A stretch of 15,372 nucleotides of DNA, taken from the NCBI GenBank assembly GCA_030145435.1, contig JAQYVQ010000262.1, forward strand, positions 1 through 15,372. The letters run 5' to 3'. The DNA is from Syntrophobacteria bacterium (GTDB lineage: Bacteria; Desulfobacterota; DSWW01). The position numbers were made by a program, and so were the translations under genes. Shown piece by piece: positions 7,317 to 14,892 of this stretch. The notes beneath the pieces are model-generated. The model was not told where the DNA came from and made no database searches. It saw nothing but the letters and a program-made list of their open reading frames with translations. Each line of letters begins with the position of its first letter. Position 1 is the first letter of the stretch.

Positions 7317-8174
7317 ATGCAAATACCGATGATTCGAAGAGGCCTCGATCTCTTGTATTCGTTCAAAACCTACCTGGGAACCACCCTCCTGGTCTTGAGT
7401 TCCGCCGCCTTCCTCGTGGCAGCGGTGCCGGGAGGTATTCTCGGTTACAAGGCTTATCGATTCGCATGGACCGACCCACGTTTCTGCTTTGCCTGTCACA
7501 TACATGATTATGCCGTGGTGGCCTGGAAGGAAAGTGTCCATGGGGATGTAACCACGTGTCACGATTGCCATCACATGGGACTGCTCCATTACACGTACAT
7601 CGGGGCAAGAACGTTCATCAATCCACCGAAGTATCCCGAAGACCTCAAACACCCTCCCTCCATTCCGGATGACCTCTGTACGAAATGTCATGTGAGAGGA
7701 TCCGTCGGCCGGGACAGTTGGAGCCTGCCTTTTCAGTATGACCGCTTGAAGAAGATTCCGACCGTGGACGTGACGGCCGGGCACCGATGGCATACCAGTG
7801 CGAAAACCGACGAACCCACGCCGGAAGCGTTGCTTGATGAAACCGCAAAGATCGCCGTCGGAGACGGGTTCGACCCCAAGGGGGTCATCAACTGTTGGAA
7901 CTGCCACGGTTCCGAGCACAACCGGGCGCATAACTATCGAGCAACGGACGTGAACTGTCGGAGTTGCCACGCCGAATCCCATGTGTCGAAACAAATCAAA
8001 TTCGTCAGCACCGACTGTCTCTTGTGCCATATCAATGCCTTTGTATTGGACTATCGCAATCCGGCCGCCAAGGCCTTGAAGCCCGAGGAAGTCGAAGGGA
8101 AGAAGTTCGATCTGGAAGCCTTGCTCAAGGAGTTGAAGGAGAAGTACCCCATCGAGGAAATGGTGGCAGAATGA
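7317..8174 (+). CDS. NapC/NirT-like membrane-anchored hexahaem cytochrome c (quinol oxidase)
   Basis: A 285-residue protein with one N-terminal membrane anchor (about residues 20-45, uncleaved) and six CxxCH motifs: CFACH (C57), CHDCH, CTKCH, CWNCH, CRSCH and CLLCH (C234). The segment after the first haem, W-x-x-S-x-H followed by CxxCH, is the signature of the NapC/NirT/NrfH family, which oxidises menaquinol or ubiquinol in the inner membrane and passes electrons to periplasmic cytochromes. Classical NapC/NrfH have four haems; six is closer to the larger relatives used in extracellular respiration, such as the ImcH/CymA functional group. The C-terminus is a charged helix without haem. ATG 7317 is 6 bases after the small membrane ORF; ATG 7329 is an alternative. 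It is the last gene of the unit and supplies the plausible electron entry point. Confidence 0.85.
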   Translation: MQIPMIRRGLDLLYSFKTYLGTTLLVLSSAAFLVAAVPGGILGYKAYRFAWTDPRFCFACHIHDYAVVAWKESVHGDVTTCHDCHHMGLLHYTYIGARTFINPPKYPEDLKHPPSIPDDLCTKCHVRGSVGRDSWSLPFQYDRLKKIPTVDVTAGHRWHTSAKTDEPTPEALLDETAKIAVGDGFDPKGVINCWNCHGSEHNRAHNYRATDVNCRSCHAESHVSKQIKFVSTDCLLCHINAFVLDYRNPAAKALKPEEVEGKKFDLEALLKELKEKYPIEEMVAE

Positions 8175-8211
8175 CGGGTATGTTCTTCTGTGGAGCGTTT
8201 CCTCGAGGGTT

Positions 8212-8239
8212 TTGTTTTTCTGTTCCGGAAACGTATACT
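8212..8239 (+). promoter_or_regulatory. Candidate sigma70 promoter for the sensor/regulator operon
   Basis: TTGTTT at 8212-8217, a 16-base spacer and TATACT at 8234-8239 (five of six to the -10 consensus). It sits in the most AT-rich part of the 278-base gap before the PhnD-like gene. The -35 match is weak, so an activator may be needed. The leader to ATG 8453 would be about 205 bases. Confidence 0.4.
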
Positions 8240-8305
8240 AAAACAATAGGAATTATAGCATTGCGGGCCAGGGCGATAATTGCGCTTTTCATGGCCAAGA
8301 CAATC

Positions 8306-8325
8306 GTGATAGAATTCGTAATCAC
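8306..8325. promoter_or_regulatory. Inverted repeat GTGAT-N10-ATCAC, possible operator
   Basis: A perfect 5-base dyad with a 10-base centre (itself holding GAATTC), lying between the candidate promoter and the coding sequence. A TATAAA-like box at 8352-8357 lies downstream, so the dyad would sit near -47 of a second possible start. It does not fit CRP or FNR spacing. The binding protein is unknown. Confidence 0.3.
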
Positions 8326-8370
8326 TCGAGCTAGAATGCCATACTCGATCCTATAAACTGTGTCTGGGCG

Positions 8371-8398
8371 GTCATCCTGGGGCATCCCCGGCCATGAC
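8371..8398 (+). promoter_or_regulatory. Strong leader hairpin with flanking direct repeats (REP-like)
   Basis: GTCAT (8371-8375) pairs with ATGAC (8394-8398), and CTGGGG (8377-8382) with CCCCGG (8386-8391) around a CAT loop, with one small internal mismatch. No T tract follows, so it is not an intrinsic terminator. The 12-mer CCCGGCCATGAC (8387-8398) recurs as CCCGGTCATGAT (8417-8428), 10 of 12 identical, next to a smaller CGGG-TTG-CCCG hairpin (8410-8420). It could be a REP-like element or a leader structure controlling translation of the next gene. Confidence 0.4.
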
Positions 8399-8452
8399 GA
8401 AAGACCGAACGGGTTGCCCGGTCATGATGGCCCCGCGGGGCTGGGCCTTACG

Positions 8453-9481
8453 ATGAACTTGCAGGAGTCCTCCGATCCCAAGAAGGATGTGCTGGGCACA
8501 GCCATGACGGCACTGATCTTTCTCAGTTGCGCCGCCCTCCTCTTCTCGTTCTTTTGGATCCTCTTCTTCTCTCCCTCCGGTCGGTCGGAAACCGTTCTGG
8601 TGGACTTCAACAAGTTTGCCCCAGCGGGCAACCCGGAATGGCCTGCCTCGGATCAACCCGAACTCCGCGTGGCCATTGCCTCCATGGTCAGCCCGCAGGA
8701 TACCTTTGATCTGTACGGAGAACTGGTTCATTACCTCGGCGATAAGATCGGGAAAAAGCCGAGAGTGGTACAAAGGACGACATACCGGCAAGTAAATCAC
8801 CTCCTGGTCGTTGGGAGCATAGATGTTGGCTTCATCTGCACGGGGCCCTACTTGCAGTTGTTAGACTCGGACGAGATCGACGCGCTTGCCATACCCATTG
8901 TCCATGACAACGATCACTATCATGCCTACCTGATCGTTCATCGAAAATCGCCGTACGAAAGTTTCAGGGATCTGAGAGGCAAGGTGTTTGCCTTCATGGA
9001 TCGAGATTCTCTTACCGGGTTCCTCTATCCGAACACTCTTCTCCAAGGGATGAACGAGACAACGAAAGAGTTCTTTCGTGCCACGGTTTCCACGCGCACA
9101 CATACCGATTCCATTCACGCGGTTTTCTATAAACTGGCGGACGGTGCCGCCGTCAGCAGCGTCGTCTATGATTACTATCAAAAATTTAGCCCGGAGAAGA
9201 CGCAAGAGTGTCGGATCATCCAGGTGTCTGAACCCATGGGAATGCCTCCCGTGGTGGCGGGAAGAAGCGTTTCTGCCCCGTTGAAAGAAAAGATCAAGCA
9301 GGCCCTTTTGCAGATGCATGCGGATCCTTACGGAAGACAGATTCTCAGCAGAATGAACATCGACTCTTTTGCTCCCGCCGAGACGATCCGGGAGCTCTAT
9401 GAGGAAACGAGGCAACGGTTTTATCCCGATGCGAGTCCCGCATCCGCAGTACAGGAGCAGGCTGTCGTTGACGAACGTTGA
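8453..9481 (+). CDS. Membrane-tethered PhnD-like substrate-binding protein (sensor partner)
   Basis: A 342-residue protein. Residues 16-39 form one hydrophobic span with no clear cleavage site, so the protein is probably anchored in the inner membrane facing the periplasm. Residues ~70-310 match the phosphonate-binding-like type 2 periplasmic binding fold (PhnD group): LRVAIASM start, Y-R-Q-V, a G-x-(I/V)-DVGFICTGPYL turn, YHAYLIVHRKSP, then F-x-DLRGKVFAFMDRDSLTGFLYP. No ABC permease or ATPase genes follow; a histidine kinase and response regulator do, so it more likely senses than imports a ligand. The ligand cannot be told from sequence. ATG 8453 is the best start despite a weak Shine-Dalgarno (GGG 7 bases upstream); the frame is open to GTG 8360, but that would put ~31 low-complexity residues before the membrane span. 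Confidence 0.82.
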   Translation: MNLQESSDPKKDVLGTAMTALIFLSCAALLFSFFWILFFSPSGRSETVLVDFNKFAPAGNPEWPASDQPELRVAIASMVSPQDTFDLYGELVHYLGDKIGKKPRVVQRTTYRQVNHLLVVGSIDVGFICTGPYLQLLDSDEIDALAIPIVHDNDHYHAYLIVHRKSPYESFRDLRGKVFAFMDRDSLTGFLYPNTLLQGMNETTKEFFRATVSTRTHTDSIHAVFYKLADGAAVSSVVYDYYQKFSPEKTQECRIIQVSEPMGMPPVVAGRSVSAPLKEKIKQALLQMHADPYGRQILSRMNIDSFAPAETIRELYEETRQRFYPDASPASAVQEQAVVDER

Positions 9482-9541
9482 CACCCTAAAACTTCTCCGG
9501 ACGGTTGAGTCTTCTTTCCGACGGAACGTGATCTGCGTAAT

Positions 9542-9549
9542 GGGAGGAG
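9542..9549 (+). promoter_or_regulatory. Shine-Dalgarno that fixes a TTG start
   Basis: GGGAGGAG, 7 bases before TTG 9557, is one of the strongest ribosome binding sites in the window. There is no ATG or GTG at a suitable distance, so the histidine kinase very likely starts at TTG, which may keep its level low. Confidence 0.7.
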
Positions 9550-9556
9550 TCCCGAT

Positions 9557-10999
9557 TTGCTGAAGGTGCTTCGGATACCGATCCGTTTGAAATGGAAGTT
9601 CCTGATCGGCATTCTCGATCTGGTGCTTCTGTTCGGCGGGATCCACATCTTTTTCGTGAAGATGCACCTCGGGAAGAGCCTTCAAGAGGAGCTTCAGCTT
9701 CGCCTGAAACCCCTCGCCACCAGCATCAGCAATGCCGCGGTACCCATGCTGCTTCGGGATGAGCGCGTGGAACTACACAAGCTGCTGCTGCATTCAAGAA
9801 GAAAGGATCCCTCGCTTCGATACGGTGCAATGATCGACCGGAGCGGAGCGGTTGTCACCCACACCTTTGGTCCCGACGGGGTCCCGCAGAACCTGGTTCC
9901 GGCAAACTCCCTGACGCCGGACCGGCAGGAGCACTATGTAAGGGTTCAAGACGCCCGACGGCTTCATCAAACGTATCTTGATGTCGCTTACCCTCTGGGA
10001 GAACAAGGAAAGTTCGGCACCCTGCGCCTGGGCATCGACGAAAGCGGAATTCACAACACCCTTACCCGTATTATTCTGAGCATCTTGTTGATGATTACGC
10101 TCTTTGTGGTGCTCGGGTTTGCAGGAGCCCTCATCCTCGCATGGTGGGTCAACCGTCCCATCCAAGAGATTCAGTCGGCTATACGACGGTTTGATCTGTC
10201 TTCACCCGTGCCGACGATCGATGTTCAGACAGGCGACGAACTGGAGGATTTCGGGAAGAGCGTGGAATCCATGATGTGGCGGCTCAAAAAGAATCATGAA
10301 CAGATGGACATCCTTCGCACGAAGATGTTCCGGGCAGAAAGGGTGGCGGCCCTCGGGACACTGGCGGCAGGGATCTCTCATGAAATCCGGAACCCTTTGG
10401 CCGGATTGATGAACTGCGTAAAGCGGCTGTCTAACAATCCGAGCCGGGAGAACCTCCAGAAGTACCTTCCGTTGATGGACACGGCTTCCCAACAAATCGA
10501 GAATACCGTTTCTCGGTATCTTCGTTTTTCGAGCACTCCGCCCGGGGAACCCGAACCTTTTTCTGTCAACAAGAGCGCCGAAATCGCCCTCGCTCTGGCT
10601 CGTCCACGGCTGGAAAGCAGGGCAATTTCCGTCCAGGTCGAGTTGGAGGAAGGGATACCCATGGTTCAGGGAGATCCTACCTTGCTGCAACAGGTTCTGC
10701 TCAACCTCTTGATCAATGCTATCGACGCAATCGACAGCGAAGGAACCATCTCCCTGAAGACCTTTCGGCAAAACGGAAATGTCGTGCTCGTGGTAGGGGA
10801 TACCGGTTCCGGCATTCGGGAGGAAGACTTCGAGAAGCTCTTCGACCCATTCTTCACGACCAAAGAAGGAGGTGGAACGGGACTGGGCCTCACGATTAGC
10901 AGGGAGATCTTACAACGCTTCCAAGGAGATATCCGTGTGGAGAGCGAACTCGGGAAAGGGACGACTTTCCACATCCAGCTGCCGGCAAACAAAGGATAG
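9557..10999 (+). CDS. Sensor histidine kinase (Cache-like sensor, HAMP, HisKA, HATPase)
   Basis: A 480-residue transmembrane kinase. TM1 is about 15-34, a periplasmic region 35-170, TM2 about 172-197, then a HAMP linker (NRPIQEIQ...GDELEDF). The H-box GISHEIRNPL has phospho-acceptor His275; the N-box (NLLINAIDA) has Asn387; G1 is DTGSGI, the F-box FDPFFTTK and G2 GGTGLGL. All catalytic boxes are intact. The periplasmic part (RYGAMIDRSGAVV, then DVAYPL near the end) resembles a single-Cache sensor. It starts at TTG 9557, supported by a strong Shine-Dalgarno, 75 bases after the PhnD-like gene, and ends 6 bases before its response regulator. It therefore probably phosphorylates that regulator and may read both its own sensor domain and the PhnD-like protein (inference). 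Confidence 0.93.
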   Translation: MLKVLRIPIRLKWKFLIGILDLVLLFGGIHIFFVKMHLGKSLQEELQLRLKPLATSISNAAVPMLLRDERVELHKLLLHSRRKDPSLRYGAMIDRSGAVVTHTFGPDGVPQNLVPANSLTPDRQEHYVRVQDARRLHQTYLDVAYPLGEQGKFGTLRLGIDESGIHNTLTRIILSILLMITLFVVLGFAGALILAWWVNRPIQEIQSAIRRFDLSSPVPTIDVQTGDELEDFGKSVESMMWRLKKNHEQMDILRTKMFRAERVAALGTLAAGISHEIRNPLAGLMNCVKRLSNNPSRENLQKYLPLMDTASQQIENTVSRYLRFSSTPPGEPEPFSVNKSAEIALALARPRLESRAISVQVELEEGIPMVQGDPTLLQQVLLNLLINAIDAIDSEGTISLKTFRQNGNVVLVVGDTGSGIREEDFEKLFDPFFTTKEGGGTGLGLTISREILQRFQGDIRVESELGKGTTFHIQLPANKG

Positions 11000-11005
11000 G
11001 AATTC

Positions 11006-12361
11006 ATGCAACTCCTTATGATTGAAGACGAGCGTATCCTTCGTGTCAGCCTGCAGGATGAACTCAGAGAGCGTGGCTACGAGGTCCACGCCTTCGAGGA
11101 TCCGTTGCCGGCATTGAAATTCTTCTCGCAAAATCCCGTGCCCATCGTAATCTCGGATATACGCCTTCCCCACATGGACGGCATCGAAGTTCTCTCCCGA
11201 ATCAAGGCGATGGATCCCGACACCAGCGTGATCCTCATGACGGGATACGCAGAGGTGTCCGTTGCCGTTGACGCGATGAAGAAGGGCGCTTTCGATTTTC
11301 TTACCAAGCCCTTTGACATGGAAGAGTTGATCATTCGTCTGGAACGAGCCTGCGATCTCCTCGTACTCCGTCAAGAAAACGTGAGACTCCGACAAACCGT
11401 CACCGGCACCAGTCTGATCGGAGAATCTGAAGTCATCGGCCAGTTGAGGAACTCCATCGAGACGGCTTCCAGCAGTGACCTGACGGTCTTGCTCACCGGA
11501 GAGACGGGCACCGGAAAGGATTTGACGGCTGAACTCATCCATAATGCGAGTTCCCGTTCACGCCGCCCCTTTGTGAAGATCGCTTGCGCCCAGTACAGCA
11601 GTACCGTCCTGGAAAGTGAGCTTTTCGGACACGTGCAGGGGGCGTTCACAGGGGCAACCCGGAAGAAGAAGGGGAAATTCTCTCTCGCCCCCGGGGGCAC
11701 CGTCTACCTGGATGATGCCGATGATATCAGCCCCGAAATCCAGGTAAAACTCTTGCGGGTGCTCGATGAGAAGATCGTCGAACCGGTGGGTTCGCTCCAG
11801 GGGACGAAGGTAGACACCCGGATTATCGCTTCCACCAAGAAGGACCTTACCGAATTGATCCAAAGGGGCCGTTTTCGGGATGATCTCTATTATCGGCTCA
11901 ATGCCTTCCCCATCAAACTCCCCCCTCTTCGCCAACATAAAGAGGACATTCCAGCGTTGGTGCGACGTTTCTGGGACCAGATGGGACACCCCGAGAAGTC
12001 CCTTACAGACGACGCGCTGCTGGCGGCGCAGGCCCACAGCTGGCCCGGCAATGTGAGGGAACTGAAGAACATCACTTCCAGGCTGGCCCTTTCCTGCCCC
12101 ACGAATCTCGTTTCCGCACGGGATTTTCCAGCCGAGTTACAGGAAAAGGACAACGAGAGGGATGAAGCCGGACCGGAGACCTTTGTAGAGGTCATGGCAT
12201 CTATGGAAAGAAAGATTCTTTTGGAAGCTCTGCGCGTCGCCGGCGGCAACCAGAGTAAGGCGGCTCGAAACCTGGGCATGAAGCTATCCACCTTCAGGGA
12301 CCGCATTGCCAGGCATACCCTCTCAACGAATCCCGCTGAGCAAGACAATGAATGCGATTGA
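11006..12361 (+). CDS. NtrC-family sigma54-dependent response regulator
   Basis: 451 residues in three parts. The receiver domain (1-120) has acidic E7/D8, phospho-acceptor Asp51 in SDIRLPHMDG, T in LMTGYA and K in TKPF. The AAA+ domain (about 140-370) has Walker A GETGTGKD (165-172), ELFGH and the sigma54-contacting GAFTGA (212-217), and an arginine-finger region RFRDDLYYRLN. The Fis-type helix-turn-helix is near the C-terminus (GGNQSKAARNLGMKLSTFRDRI). Walker B reads YLDDADD (D236-D237) where most family members have LDE. The AGGATAGGA just upstream serves as ribosome site. It is paired with the kinase and probably activates sigma54 promoters; no convincing -24/-12 site is visible in this window, so its targets may lie upstream of base 1 or elsewhere. 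Confidence 0.94.
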   Translation: MQLLMIEDERILRVSLQDELRERGYEVHAFEDPLPALKFFSQNPVPIVISDIRLPHMDGIEVLSRIKAMDPDTSVILMTGYAEVSVAVDAMKKGAFDFLTKPFDMEELIIRLERACDLLVLRQENVRLRQTVTGTSLIGESEVIGQLRNSIETASSSDLTVLLTGETGTGKDLTAELIHNASSRSRRPFVKIACAQYSSTVLESELFGHVQGAFTGATRKKKGKFSLAPGGTVYLDDADDISPEIQVKLLRVLDEKIVEPVGSLQGTKVDTRIIASTKKDLTELIQRGRFRDDLYYRLNAFPIKLPPLRQHKEDIPALVRRFWDQMGHPEKSLTDDALLAAQAHSWPGNVRELKNITSRLALSCPTNLVSARDFPAELQEKDNERDEAGPETFVEVMASMERKILLEALRVAGGNQSKAARNLGMKLSTFRDRIARHTLSTNPAEQDNECD

Positions 12362-12388
12362 TAACCGCAAAAAGGAATCATAACGGAT

Positions 12389-13798
12389 ATGAGACTCTTC
12401 GATACGCTGATCCAAAAGCTGGCGGGTATTCGTTTAACGATTCTTCTCTGTATCCTCCTGGCCCTTGTTTCGCTCATAGGCACGTTGATTCCCCAGAACC
12501 TGAGCGACACGCAGTATGCGGATTCATACGGACCCAGGGCGGCCAGGGTCATCGTTTCCCTGGGCTTCGGCGACATCTACCATTCCATTGGTTTTGTGTC
12601 CTTGCTTTCCCTTCTTGCGATGAATCTCCTGGCCTGTAGCGGGAAGAGATTCCCCAACGTCTGGCATGCCTTGCGCAGAGGGCATCCCGTTCCGGCAGAC
12701 AGGAAATTCAAGAGCTGGAAGAACCGGGAAACCCTTGTTCTGTCGGCGGCGGGCGAGGATCTGGAGGACCGCCTTGAAGAGATCGTTTCACGAGTCTTCG
12801 GAAAGAGCCCCGAGCAGAAGGTGTGCGAAGAGGATGAGCGAGTCCTTTTCATCGAAAGGCGCCGATATGCGCGCTATGGTCCCTATGTGGCCCACCTGGG
12901 CATCCTGATCATCCTCTTGGGAGGGGTGACGGGAATCTTTTTCGGGTTCAAAGGATCCTTGACGCTGCCGGAGGGACAGGAGGCCTCAGCGGCCTGGGCG
13001 CGCAAGACCGGGGAGAGCATCCCGCTGGGTTTCCGGATCCGCTGCGACCGGTTCATATTCCTTCAGTATCCGAGCGGGGCACCCAAGGAGTACCGAAGCG
13101 AAGTGAGCCTCCTTGATGAAGAGGGCACAAAAGTAATGGAGGCTGAGATCCGTGTGAACCACCCCCTGACGTATCAAGGAATCACGTTCTATCAATCGAA
13201 TTACGGAAAGGTCTTCGAGACAACCCTGCGGGTCCGAGACCGCGAGAACGGACAGGAAACCGTCGTGACAACAGAGCTCAACAGGCCTTTCCTTCTTCCC
13301 GGCGATCAGGGGATGCGGGCGATGGCCGTAGCCTTCCAGGAAGACCTACGGATCCCGGCGGAGATGGTCAGGCGCACCTCCTTTTCAGGCACCAGCCTGG
13401 GTCCTGCCGTTCGTCTGGTTACTCTCGAAGAGAAAGGATTCGGGCGGCCCTTCTGGATTTTGAAGAACCCTCCCGAAAGTGACCCGACAAAGGGGGGGGA
13501 CTATCATTTCGTGCTGGAAGGATACCGATCGATTTCTTACACGGGATTACAGGTGGCCCGCGATCCGGGGGCGCCGCTGGTCTGGGCAGGATGCATATTG
13601 CTCCTCCTTGGATTCCTGATGGCCCTGCTCCTGGACCATGAGATCTTCTGGATATCAACCAAACGCCAAGGACCGAAGAAGGTGGCGCTCACCCTGGCCG
13701 GAAGGGGTATACGTCATCCGGCGGTGTATCACAGTCGTTTTGAAAGACAGACGGCTCGGCTTCGGAAAGAGCTTGCTCCGTGGGTCAAGGGCGGATAA
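12389..13798 (+). CDS. resB: ResB/Ccs1 cytochrome c biogenesis protein (System II)
   Basis: A 469-residue membrane protein with the ResB layout: TM1 (~13-33), TM2 (~62-82), TM3 (~168-190, with His169 in the AHLGILIILLGG motif), a large periplasmic domain, and TM4 (~397-418) followed by a basic cytoplasmic tail. The conserved VNHPLTYQGITFYQSNYG (256-273) is diagnostic of the family. With ResC it forms the haem lyase that moves haem across the inner membrane and joins it to CxxCH motifs. It starts 27 bases after the regulator (AAGGA upstream of ATG 12389), so it is probably co-transcribed with the sensor genes. A G8 run lies inside at 13492-13499. No thioredoxin-like ResA/CcsX or CcdA gene is seen in the window. 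Confidence 0.93.
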   Translation: MRLFDTLIQKLAGIRLTILLCILLALVSLIGTLIPQNLSDTQYADSYGPRAARVIVSLGFGDIYHSIGFVSLLSLLAMNLLACSGKRFPNVWHALRRGHPVPADRKFKSWKNRETLVLSAAGEDLEDRLEEIVSRVFGKSPEQKVCEEDERVLFIERRRYARYGPYVAHLGILIILLGGVTGIFFGFKGSLTLPEGQEASAAWARKTGESIPLGFRIRCDRFIFLQYPSGAPKEYRSEVSLLDEEGTKVMEAEIRVNHPLTYQGITFYQSNYGKVFETTLRVRDRENGQETVVTTELNRPFLLPGDQGMRAMAVAFQEDLRIPAEMVRRTSFSGTSLGPAVRLVTLEEKGFGRPFWILKNPPESDPTKGGDYHFVLEGYRSISYTGLQVARDPGAPLVWAGCILLLLGFLMALLLDHEIFWISTKRQGPKKVALTLAGRGIRHPAVYHSRFERQTARLRKELAPWVKGG

Positions 13799-13849
13799 GC
13801 GGTTTCAAGAAACGTCGCAAAGAATCAGGCTAACCCGAGAGGGACTCCC

Positions 13850-14686
13850 ATGAAAGAATCGACTCTTATCGGCCTGTCTACATTCATCTATCTCGCAAGC
13901 TGGGTCTCCTACCTCGTGCACGCGGCATTCCGCAGGAAGGGCCCGGGTGTCGCCGGGGATGTGCTGGCCGTCTGCGGTCTGCTCGTACAAACCTTCGCGA
14001 TCGGGCTCCGCTGGTGGGAGTCTCATCAGCTCGGGATCGGACATGCACCCCTATCCAATCTCTATGAATCCATGGTGTTCTTCTCATGGACAATGGCTCT
14101 CACCTATCTGCTCGTGGTGAGAAGGCTCGAGACAAGACTTCTCGGAGCTTTTGTAATGCCCCTCGTCTGTTTTTCGCTTGCTTCCACGTCCCTGATGAAT
14201 CAGCAGATTCAACCTCTCGTGCCTGCTTTGCAGAGCAACTGGCTGACGGCACATGTTTTCACCTGCTTCCTGGGATATGCAGCCTTTGCCATCGCCTTTT
14301 GTTTCAGTCTGCTCTATCTCTTGAAAACGAGAGGAACCCCCGGCTCCGGCGGATATCTCGACCGGAACCTCCCGGGAGCGGAATTGTTGGACGAGTTCTC
14401 CTACCGCATGATTGCTGTCGGTTTCCCTCTGCTCAGCCTGGGGATCATCACGGGTGCGGCGTGGGCAAACTCGGCTTGGGGCACCTACTGGAGCTGGGAT
14501 CCGAAGGAGACTTGGTCGCTCATTGTTTGGTTGATCTATGCAGCCTACCTGCATGCCCGAATCGCCAGGGGGTGGAAGGGGAAGCGCAGTGCCTGGTTGT
14601 CCCTCATCGGGTTTGCCGCAACACTGTTCTGCTACCTTGGGGTGAATCTCCTGCTTTCCGGCCTTCACAGTTACGCCACCGGTTGA
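13850..14686 (+). CDS. resC: ResC/CcsA(CcsB) haem lyase subunit, WWD domain (System II)
   Basis: A 278-residue protein of about eight membrane spans, of normal length for this family. The haem-handling WWD signature W-x5-WGTYWSWDPKETW lies at about residues 205-225, preceded by PLSNLYES. Conserved external histidines are visible: His135 (in LTAHVF) and His273 (LHSY), the likely haem axial ligands. It carries haem to the periplasmic face for attachment to apocytochromes, together with ResB. An AGAGGGA ribosome site precedes ATG 13850, and the gap to resB is 51 bases. A terminator-like hairpin follows 33 bases downstream, making it the last gene of the unit. The large number of haem sites encoded next door explains why a maturation pair is kept here. 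Confidence 0.94.
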   Translation: MKESTLIGLSTFIYLASWVSYLVHAAFRRKGPGVAGDVLAVCGLLVQTFAIGLRWWESHQLGIGHAPLSNLYESMVFFSWTMALTYLLVVRRLETRLLGAFVMPLVCFSLASTSLMNQQIQPLVPALQSNWLTAHVFTCFLGYAAFAIAFCFSLLYLLKTRGTPGSGGYLDRNLPGAELLDEFSYRMIAVGFPLLSLGIITGAAWANSAWGTYWSWDPKETWSLIVWLIYAAYLHARIARGWKGKRSAWLSLIGFAATLFCYLGVNLLLSGLHSYATG

Positions 14687-14719
14687 GCGTGTGCTTCCTG
14701 AAACTACCCTCTTCTGACC

Positions 14720-14751
14720 GGGTCGCGGGAACCCCGTGAACCCTTTCATCT
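14720..14751 (+). terminator. Candidate Rho-independent terminator after resC
   Basis: GGGT-CGCGGG (14720-14729), loop AAC, then CCCGTG-A-ACCC (14733-14743): ten base pairs with one bulged A and one G-T pair, followed by TTTCATCTT. The T tract is interrupted, so efficiency is uncertain. It sits between the end of resC and a new promoter, where a terminator is expected. Confidence 0.6.
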
Positions 14752-14814
14752 TCCACACAGTCTCATCCGATAGGAGATTGGATCGAGAAGAAGCCTGCCT
14801 TCAGCCGTCCGTGA

Positions 14815-14844
14815 TTGACACGATCGGTTCTCCTTGCCCATAAT
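14815..14844 (+). promoter_or_regulatory. Sigma70 promoter for the last cytochrome gene
   Basis: A perfect TTGACA (-35, 14815-14820), an 18-base spacer and CATAAT (-10, 14839-14844, five of six). It opens a new transcription unit just after the terminator. The start would be near 14851, leaving a leader of about 57 bases before GTG 14908. An imperfect dyad ATCCGAT-AGGAG-ATTGGAT (14765-14783) lies about 32 bases upstream of the -35 and could be a regulator site. Confidence 0.6.
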
Positions 14845-14892
14845 AATTGATACGTGATAGACTCATATTTGATGTGTCTGATTCTATCGAGC

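Noticed and set aside
7157..7507. 116-codon plus-strand frame starting at GTG 7157
   Set aside because: It runs 190 bases into the NapC/NirT-like gene in another frame, has no signal or domain, and the 38-residue membrane frame explains the gap better.
8194..8220. Terminator after the hexahaem gene (CCTCGAGG followed by a T-rich stretch)
   Set aside because: CCTCGAGG leaves only a two-base-pair stem once a loop is allowed; the wider pairing CGTTTCC/GGAAACG has a long loop and no T tract after it.
8255..8285. Possible sigma54 -24/-12 site (GG-N10-GC around GGCGATAATTGCGC)
   Set aside because: The spacing fits only if the -12 TT is lost; the match to TGGCAC-N5-TTGC is poor.
8360..8452. GTG 8360 as start of the PhnD-like gene
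   Set aside because: No ribosome site, and it would add about 31 Gly/Pro-rich residues that coincide with hairpin DNA; ATG 8453 directly precedes the membrane span.
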